A stretch of DNA of 10,816 bases from positions 1 to 10,816 of the forward strand of contig CAYVXE010000136.1 of NCBI GenBank assembly GCA_964455375.1, in the 5' to 3' direction. The notes under the pieces were generated by a model. The model had not been told where the DNA came from and did not search any database. It was given only the letters and a program-made list of their open reading frames with translations. Position numbers and translations under genes: made by a program. Positions within the stretch are counted from its first letter, which is position 1, and the number at the start of each line of letters is the position of its first letter. This DNA comes from CAYVXE01 sp964455375 (lineage in GTDB: Bacteria > Zhuqueibacterota > Zhuqueibacteria > Oceanimicrobiales > Oceanimicrobiaceae). Positions 6,713 through 10,816 of this stretch are shown here, one piece after another.

Positions 6713-7934
6713 TCAATAAAAGCTTTCGTGTTGCAGAGTAAGTTGTTGTCCTTAATTGATAAAAGTAGATCCCGCTGGCTAAGTTTTCGCCATTGAATAG
6801 GATCGAATAATTCCCGGGATTCTGTTCGTCATTCACGAGTAACTTAACGTCATGGCCTAATATATTATATATTTTTAGTTCTACATGACTTCTTGTATGG
6901 ATGGAATAATCGATTTGGGTTGTAGGGTTAAAGGGATTTGGATAATTTTGATGTAGACTAAAATCCTGGGGGATACTTTTTGAGTTATTGTTACCAACAG
7001 ACGTTACGCCGCCATTGGAAGTCACCAAAATAGTTCCTTCGGCTCCCACCGCCCAACCAGAATCACCAGTAACAAATTGCACGGCGAATAGAATTTTCGT
7101 TGTACCATTGACTTGAGTGAGCCAACTGGCGCCTCCATCCGTTGTATGCAGGATGGTTCCGTTTTGTCCGACTGCCCAACCAACACTGGCATCGGTGAAA
7201 CAGACCGACTCCAAAGTGTTGCTTGTGCCACTTGGTTGCAAACTCCAATGACTCCCGCCATCTTTTGTCGCCAGGATGAGACCAAACAACCCTACAGCCC
7301 AACCCGTGTCTGCATTTGCGAAGTACACGGAGTTCAACCAAAAAGTTGTCCCGCTTTCTTGCGCTGTCCAGCTGTCCCCTCCATCCATTGTTTTCATAAT
7401 GGTTCCATTGGTGCCATCGAAACCAACGACCCAACCTAACTGACTGTTTAAAAAGAAAGCGGAAAAATAATCCGAACTGATGCCGCTGGTTAATGACGCC
7501 CAGTTGTTGCCACCGTCAGTCGTGCGCAATATTGTACTATTATCGCCCACCACCCAGCCACTGTCGGGAGACGTAAAATAAATCCAGCGGAGTCCGTTTT
7601 GTGTCCCGCTGTCTTGTGCTGACCAGTTGGCGCCACCGTCCAGAGTCCTAACAATTAAACCGCCCAATCCCACAGCGAAGCCGTTGTTGAGGTCGGCAAG
7701 GAAAACAGAAAGAAAGGTCTTGTTTATCCCGCTGCTTTGTGCCGTCCATGCATCCCCGCCATTTGCTGTTTTCAGGAATGTTTCAAATTCGCCAACAGCC
7801 CATCCATTATTGATATCATGAAAGTAAACTGAGTGAAGATTGTTTGTGGTTCCGCTTACCTGAGGCACCCATTGAGCCAGGGTTGTCCCAATTGGCATCA
7901 AGAATATGACTAAAAACAGGATCAAGTTTTTCAT
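6705..7934 (-). CDS. Secreted seven-repeat beta-propeller protein with T9SS type A sorting domain
   Basis: A 409-residue exported protein. Residues 1-20 are a signal peptide (MKNLILFLVIFLMPIGTTLA). Residues about 33-310 hold seven repeats of about 41 residues with the pattern L-x-S-V-x-F-x(5)-GWAVG-x(4)-IL-x-T-x-DGG-x-x-W-x-x-Q-x-SGT. This is the BNR/YCF48 (photosystem assembly factor-like) type, which folds as a beta-propeller. The seventh repeat lacks its closing W-x-x-Q-SG strand (it reads SNGGVTSVG), while the mature N-terminus begins with just that strand (QWVPQVSGTT). This suggests a seven-bladed ring closed by the N-terminus. Residues 326-409 are the T9SS type A C-terminal domain: LHQNYPNPFNPTT, VELKIYNILGHDVKLLV, GIYFYQL and a basic end RKLLLMR. 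It should be exported by Sec, then by T9SS, with the tail removed or anchored. AAGGAG sits five bases before the ATG. The bound partner is unknown; Asp-box propellers of this type often occur in surface or glycan-related proteins. Confidence 0.93.
   Translation of the reverse strand: MKNLILFLVIFLMPIGTTLAQWVPQVSGTTNNLHSVYFHDINNGWAVGEFETFLKTANGGDAWTAQSSGINKTFLSVFLADLNNGFAVGLGGLIVRTLDGGANWSAQDSGTQNGLRWIYFTSPDSGWVVGDNSTILRTTDGGNNWASLTSGISSDYFSAFFLNSQLGWVVGFDGTNGTIMKTMDGGDSWTAQESGTTFWLNSVYFANADTGWAVGLFGLILATKDGGSHWSLQPSGTSNTLESVCFTDASVGWAVGQNGTILHTTDGGASWLTQVNGTTKILFAVQFVTGDSGWAVGAEGTILVTSNGGVTSVGNNNSKSIPQDFSLHQNYPNPFNPTTQIDYSIHTRSHVELKIYNILGHDVKLLVNDEQNPGNYSILFNGENLASGIYFYQLRTTTYSATRKLLLMR
7005..7838 (-). 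repeat. Seven tandem propeller repeats within the T9SS cargo gene
   Basis: Seven units of about 123 bases (41 residues; the fourth is about 132 bases) encode the propeller blades. The units are diverged in DNA sequence but keep the GWAVG and DGG-x-x-W motifs, so the array is old rather than a recent expansion. Confidence 0.8.
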
Positions 7935-8004
7935 GATCGCTCCTTCCTTTTTGCTGTTCGCTCGATTTAGTTAACTTTGCGCCGTTGCTGTTTATGAATT
8001 TGTC

Positions 8005-8018
8005 AGGCCAGGTGGCCT
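8005..8018 (-). terminator. Small GC-rich hairpin 3' of the peptidase gene
   Basis: AGGCCA (8005-8010) and TGGCCT (8013-8018) are perfectly complementary across two bases; with a realistic loop the stem is about four to five pairs. It lies about 50 bases past the M23 lipoprotein stop, where a transcript end is plausible. No T-run follows on the minus strand, so it is at best a weak or factor-dependent terminator. Confidence 0.2.
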
Positions 8019-8067
8019 CACCGGCTCGGCTTTAGTGCGTTCGTTGCAGCTAAGGATTGCCTGTCGA

Positions 8068-8718
8068 CTACATGTCTCCGTAACAGAGAAATCCATCCGA
8101 TTGACTAACTTTCGGGATTGCTTCGAACAGTGCTTTTGCGCTATCCGAAGAGAACTCATACGCACAGACAGCCGCTCCATTCCGTTCCAACATGAAATGC
8201 AAATGCGGATAACCGAGATCGCCAATAAGCAGGTCTGCGATCTCATCGCCTGTCACGACGTTCTGACCAACGACGACCTGAACCGCAGCAATCTGATTTG
8301 CCTTTAATTGCTCGTCTAACGTCGACGGTTCAATGACCATTATTACGGTCCATTCCCCATTCACTCTGATTTCAATCTGCAGTAGTAACTGGTTTGGGGG
8401 CCTGGAGAAAGGGTTCTCTGAGATCTTTATTGTTCGTACTGTTCCATTGGTAGGAGAAATAAGTTTTGTGCTTGGAAGTGCCTGGTTTACTACCAAATCG
8501 ATACCGTTATGAGGCTCCGACCCGCTCCAATTTGGTATTCCGAAAGCAGCCAGTCTGACGACATCCGCGGGTGTTTTGAAAGGAAAGCTCAACGATTCAA
8601 AGACCACGTCTCCCGAACCGTTGCCATTGACACCGCCCCCGCCGCATGCAATGACCAACACTGCAATCAATGCCATGGGCATAATTGCGAGAAGAAATCC
8701 AGTTTTTTGTTTCATCAT
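8068..8718 (-). CDS. Lipoprotein with M23 (LytM-type) metallopeptidase domain
   Basis: A 216-residue putative cell-envelope peptidase. Residues 1-25 are a lipoprotein signal ending LVIAC, with Cys25 as the lipidation site, followed by a flexible GGGGVNGNGSG linker. Residues about 45-185 match the M23/LytM fold: PHNGIDLVV (His70 and Asp74, zinc ligands), ISPTNGTVRTIK (the usual A-x-G-x-V-type strand), VVVGQNVVTGDEIADL (the usual V-G-x-V-x-x-G-x-x-I segment) and YPHLHFML (catalytic His172 and zinc ligand His174). All four metal and catalytic positions are kept, so activity against peptidoglycan cross-bridges or peptides is plausible; the target is not shown. The insert around 100-125 (ENPFSRPPNQLLLQIEIRVN) is a strand pair as in related proteins. 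Two adjacent ATGs occur at 8718 and 8715; AAGGA spaces better to the second. Three cysteines remain after Cys25 processing is considered: Cys185 and Cys212 could pair in the periplasm. It has no obvious operon partner. Confidence 0.85.
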   Translation of the reverse strand: MMKQKTGFLLAIMPMALIAVLVIACGGGGVNGNGSGDVVFESLSFPFKTPADVVRLAAFGIPNWSGSEPHNGIDLVVNQALPSTKLISPTNGTVRTIKISENPFSRPPNQLLLQIEIRVNGEWTVIMVIEPSTLDEQLKANQIAAVQVVVGQNVVTGDEIADLLIGDLGYPHLHFMLERNGAAVCAYEFSSDSAKALFEAIPKVSQSDGFLCYGDM

Positions 8719-8843
8719 GATTCCTTGCCACTCCCTGCCGTTTTCAATCAGGGGTTTAACGACTACTACTGTTACGACCGATTTAAATTATTCAAAACTT
8801 TTATAGTGCTACTCGAAAATTGCCCGATTAGAAATTATTTTCT

Positions 8844-8867
8844 CCGATGATATTGGATATCAATCGG
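8844..8867. repeat. Near-perfect short inverted repeat
   Basis: CCGATGATAT and ATATCAATCGG face each other across TGG, forming a ten-pair stem with one bulged A. It lies in the gap between the small T9SS cargo gene and the M23 lipoprotein gene, about 125 bases before the latter's start. It lacks a T-run, so an operator or a processing hairpin is as likely as a terminator. Confidence 0.35.
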
Positions 8868-8877
8868 ATGACTTAAG

Positions 8878-8925
8878 GGTGACCTCCGTAGAAGACCTGA
8901 ACGGCATACACAAAATTAGGTCACC
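8878..8925. repeat. Perfect 8-base inverted repeat around a 32-base spacer
   Basis: GGTGACCT (8878-8885) and AGGTCACC (8918-8925) are exact reverse complements. The pair begins nine bases past the stop of the small T9SS cargo gene. It may form a large-loop hairpin in the 3' untranslated region, or be paired protein-binding half-sites; neither can be decided from sequence. Confidence 0.45.
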
Positions 8926-8933
8926 AGTGTTAC

Positions 8934-9515
8934 TTATCTAATCAGGATCATCTTTCTCACCTGCGAAAACTCACCCGCTTGTATCCGGTAAAGATAAACG
9001 CCGCTGGAGACCGGACTACCGTTTCTATCCTTGCCATCCCAGCGCACGTCGTGAAAGCCGGGAGCGTATTGTGTGTCTATCAAGGTGCCAATCTGTTGGC
9101 CAAGCGTATTATAAATAGTGATCACCACATGACTATTTTTTGTAAGCGCAAAGCGAATCTTAGTTTCAGGATTGAAGGGGTTGGGATAATTTTGATATAG
9201 ATTAAACCTTGCAGGTACTTTCTCCTCGCTTCTTTCTCCGACCGCGGTCGGCATGCCCCCCCCTCGTCCCCAGAATCCAGAGGATTCACTGTAGTTTGTG
9301 CTGGCGCATATATCAAGAGGCGAAGACTGACCTGTTGCGTCTTCTACTGTGTAACCGGTTGACTGTGAAAAATTACCGCTTTCATCAAAAACTGCTTTTT
9401 CCACTGTGTAGTTGATGCTGGACTGGGCACGTGTTATTTTTGAGTTCATGAAAAATAACATAATTATGGAGACAAACATACACCCAAAACCATTTTTTCT
9501 TCTTATGTTTTCCAT
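8934..9515 (-). CDS. Small secreted protein with T9SS type A sorting domain
   Basis: A 193-residue exported protein made mostly of its sorting signal. Residues 1-30 form a signal peptide with a basic start (MENIRRK) and a hydrophobic core CMFVSIIMLFFM, probably cleaved after TRA. Residues 35-82 are a short mature domain with an internal echo: NYTVEKAVFDESGNFSQSTG is followed by GYTVEDATGQSSPLDI and then NYSESSGFWG. This VE-x-A-x-x-x-x-G pattern recalls small domains preceding T9SS tails in FCB genomes, of unknown function. Residues 83-100 are a Gly/charged linker. Residues 105-193 are the T9SS domain: LYQNYPNPFNPETKIRF, VVITIYNTLGQQIGTLID, WDGKDRNGSPVSSGVYLYRI and the basic end RKMILIR. GGAGG sits eight bases before the ATG. 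The gene lies alone between the MITE-like repeat upstream and inverted repeats downstream. I do not recognise a specific function for the mature part. Confidence 0.9.
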   Translation of the reverse strand: MENIRRKNGFGCMFVSIIMLFFMNSKITRAQSSINYTVEKAVFDESGNFSQSTGYTVEDATGQSSPLDICASTNYSESSGFWGRGGGMPTAVGERSEEKVPARFNLYQNYPNPFNPETKIRFALTKNSHVVITIYNTLGQQIGTLIDTQYAPGFHDVRWDGKDRNGSPVSSGVYLYRIQAGEFSQVRKMILIR

Positions 9516-9554
9516 CTTTTAATCCTCCATTTTTTGGCATCTAAAAGAATCCCC

Positions 9555-9676
9555 TCACTGCGCGGCGCCCGCCGTCCTGCTGGACGACGAAGCAGTCTCC
9601 TTTAGGCGTTTCCCTGTGTCTGAGCATGTCACATTTCGGTGATGGGATTGCTTCGTCGCTGCACTCCTCGCAATGA
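9555..9676. repeat. MITE-like imperfect inverted repeat element
   Basis: The left end reads TCACTGCG (9555-9562) and the right end CGCAATGA (9669-9676), imperfect terminal inverted repeats. Inner arms also pair: GACGAAGCAGTCTCC on the left and, on the other strand at the right, GACGAAGCAATCCC. The right arm read on the minus strand (TCATTGCGAGGAGTGCAGCG, then ACGAAGCAATCCC) has the form of a dispersed intergenic repeat seen in many bacterial phyla, roughly ATTGCGAGGAGCGNAGCGACGAAGCAATC. The left arm has diverged and gained about 12 GC-rich bases. There is no coding capacity. It lies 10 bases past the stop of the GVYG-repeat gene and 40 bases before the small T9SS cargo ATG, so the RNA hairpin may separate or end their transcripts. 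Confidence 0.75.
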
Positions 9677-9686
9677 CAGTTTAATT

Positions 9687-10816
9687 CTACTTCCGTCCTA
9701 TCTTCTTATTCTGCTTCTCCATCTTCTTATTCTCTTCCTCCATCTTTTGTACTTCCGCATAATCGATGCCCAGGGTCTCGGAAACACCGTTTTCTTTTGG
9801 ATGTAGGTACTTGCCCCGTTCAGCTCCTGTTTTCTCAACTTCAACCTGAATGCGATGCGCGTTGGCATAAGCATCGTGACGAATGCCGGTGACCTGCCAG
9901 GAAACTTTCATTCCCCTTCTGCCACCTGCTATACGGAAGTGGTTGTTTGAGATTTCTTCGGCAATATAGACCTGAGCAAATCCACCGATACAGGTAAGTT
10001 GATACCGGAAATCTTTATTCAAAACCTCAAACCAAACTGGGAACTCAACTATGGCTTCGCCATCGGCATTCAGTACAACAACCCCATCATAGACATTTTT
10101 CATATCCGGGGACTCCACAAACGAGTGTTGTAGGTATTTATTCTCCGGATCAAGAGGATGGTCAATTGTAAAGGAACCTGCTCCTTTAGTAATAGTGCCT
10201 GTTACGTGCACATCACCGCTAAAATATCCCGCATAACCGCTGCTACTCCGGCCGTAGACGCCATTGCCACTTCCCGTATGAATGCCAGCTACACCTGACC
10301 CGCTATTGTTACTGCTACTTCCCAAAACGCCATCCGAGCTGCTCCCCAGGCTTCCGTGGTTATTGCCTACATGACCGTATACGCCGTAGTTGTTACCGCC
10401 AAGAAAGCCGGAGTTGCCGCTGGTGTTGTAGCCATAAACACCCGAAGAGCTGTTGCCAAGATAGCCGGAGTTGCCGCTACTGTTGTTGAAGCCATACACA
10501 CCGGAACCACCACTGCTGCTGTTGCAGGTGCCTTCCACACCGGAACCGCTGTTGCTGGTGCCATACACACCGATGTTGGTGCTGCTGCTACCAACCACGC
10601 CGTAGGTGCTGTGACCAAGATAGCCGTAGTTGCCGCTACCACTGTCTGTGGCTTTAATCACCGGTGAAACCGAACCGGATAAAATAAGGGGCACGGCAAC
10701 AAATAGCGTAACATCTCCAGATGTTCCGCCTCCAATCAAACCGGTTCCGGCGTTGACAGCCGTTATGTCTCCCCCTCCACCTCCTGAAGCAGAAATCGTG
10801 ATCTTGTTGCTGGGAT
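9687..10816 (-). CDS. GVYG-repeat surface protein, N-terminus beyond the window
   Basis: The frame stays open to the right edge; 375 residues are visible. A TTG at 10739 is an internal leucine codon, since the frame continues upstream as GGDITAVNAGTGLIGGGTSG. Visible residues about 1-45 contain this DITAVNAGTGL-x-GGGTSGDVTL motif, common in phage tail-fibre and large surface proteins. About 60-200 is a Gly/Ser/Asn-rich array of GVYG/GYLG/GVLG units. Then come SGDVHVTGTITKGAGSFTID, typical of the neck before a C-terminal domain of fibre-like proteins, and a compact conserved domain (HPLDPENKYLQHSFVESPDM to SWQVTGIRHD), likely the trimerisation or end domain. The tail EVQKMEEENKKMEKQNKKIG is a charged coiled coil. 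I infer an extracellular, probably trimeric fibre-like protein, with no enzyme motif. No T9SS tail is present. It ends 10 bases before the MITE-like repeat. Confidence is high for coding and architecture, low for role. Confidence 0.88.
   Translation of the reverse strand, partial: PSNKITISASGGGGGDITAVNAGTGLIGGGTSGDVTLFVAVPLILSGSVSPVIKATDSGSGNYGYLGHSTYGVVGSSSTNIGVYGTSNSGSGVEGTCNSSSGGSGVYGFNNSSGNSGYLGNSSSGVYGYNTSGNSGFLGGNNYGVYGHVGNNHGSLGSSSDGVLGSSSNNSGSGVAGIHTGSGNGVYGRSSSGYAGYFSGDVHVTGTITKGAGSFTIDHPLDPENKYLQHSFVESPDMKNVYDGVVVLNADGEAIVEFPVWFEVLNKDFRYQLTCIGGFAQVYIAEEISNNHFRIAGGRRGMKVSWQVTGIRHDAYANAHRIQVEVEKTGAERGKYLHPKENGVSETLGIDYAEVQKMEEENKKMEKQNKKIGRK
10215..10631 (-). repeat. Degenerate GVYG-type repeat array inside the fibre-like gene
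   Basis: About ten glycine-anchored units of 8-20 residues (GYLGHSTYGVVG, GVYGTSNSGSG, GVYGFNNSSGNSGYLG, GVYGYNTSGNSGFLG, GVLGSSSNNSGSG, GVYGRSSSG) are encoded by strongly biased Gly/Ser/Asn codons. Two stretches, NSSGNSGYLG-x(4)-GVYG and NTSGNSGFLG-x(4)-GVYG, are close copies at both protein and DNA level, so unequal recombination could change the array length. Confidence 0.7.

Noticed and set aside
7063..7439. Long alternative frames on both strands inside the propeller gene
   Set aside because: They are shadows created by the repetitive Gly/Trp/Asp codons of the real gene; the translations have no coherent motifs.
7005..7838. Possible CRISPR-like or satellite repeat
   Set aside because: The periodicity of about 123 bases equals one propeller blade and is preserved at protein rather than DNA level.
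9541..9690. Rho-independent terminator for the GVYG gene
   Set aside because: The inverted arms are long and imperfect and not followed by a T-run; better described as a repeat element that may incidentally affect transcription.
10356..10667. Alanine/valine-rich frames on both strands opposite the GVYG array
   Set aside because: Low-complexity shadows of the biased Gly/Ser/Asn codons, not genes.
10740..10816. Reading the GVYG protein as starting at TTG 10739
   Set aside because: The frame continues open upstream to the window edge with a family-typical GGDITAVNAGTGL sequence, so the TTG is internal.

Overview
The window looks like a chromosome segment from a Gram-negative bacterium of the FCB superphylum (Calditrichota, KSB1-like, Ignavibacteria or similar). 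The main evidence is two secreted proteins with a C-terminal domain opening with (Q)NYPNPFNPxT, the type IX secretion (T9SS) type A sorting signal common in those lineages. An outer-membrane beta-barrel protein, a lipoprotein and a large GVYG-repeat surface protein also fit a diderm cell. The species cannot be named from the sequence.

Layout. Bases 1-1464 are on the plus strand: the 3' end of a secreted protein with a BIG2 Ig-like domain, then a complete PP2C-family Ser/Thr phosphatase. A gene-free stretch (1465-1773) separates them from the rest, where every gene is on the minus strand. Read in transcription order from the right edge, these are: a partial GVYG-repeat surface protein (9687-10816); a MITE-like inverted-repeat element (9555-9676); a small T9SS cargo protein (8934-9515); an M23-type metallopeptidase lipoprotein (8068-8718); a seven-repeat beta-propeller T9SS cargo protein (6705-7934); a 5'-truncated c-type cytochrome remnant (6419-6712); a VanX-type D-Ala-D-Ala dipeptidase (5405-6184) whose stop overlaps the start of a molybdopterin oxidoreductase (3366-5408); and a beta-barrel/coiled-coil/TPR outer-membrane protein (1774-3042).

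How the genes fit together. Most products are predicted to be exported: two T9SS cargo proteins, one lipoprotein peptidase, one periplasmic dipeptidase, one outer-membrane protein and two surface-type proteins. The only clear translational coupling is the ATGA overlap between the dipeptidase and the molybdoenzyme. The other genes are separated by 130-320 bases and are probably independent units. No T9SS machinery, mobile-element transposase, CRISPR array, tRNA or rRNA is visible.

No wholly new multi-gene system is evident. The items most worth a second look are the start-less cytochrome c remnant fused against the end of the propeller gene, the dipeptidase-molybdoenzyme coupling, the barrel/coiled-coil/TPR architecture, the MITE-like repeat, and a perfect 8-base inverted repeat at 8878-8925.
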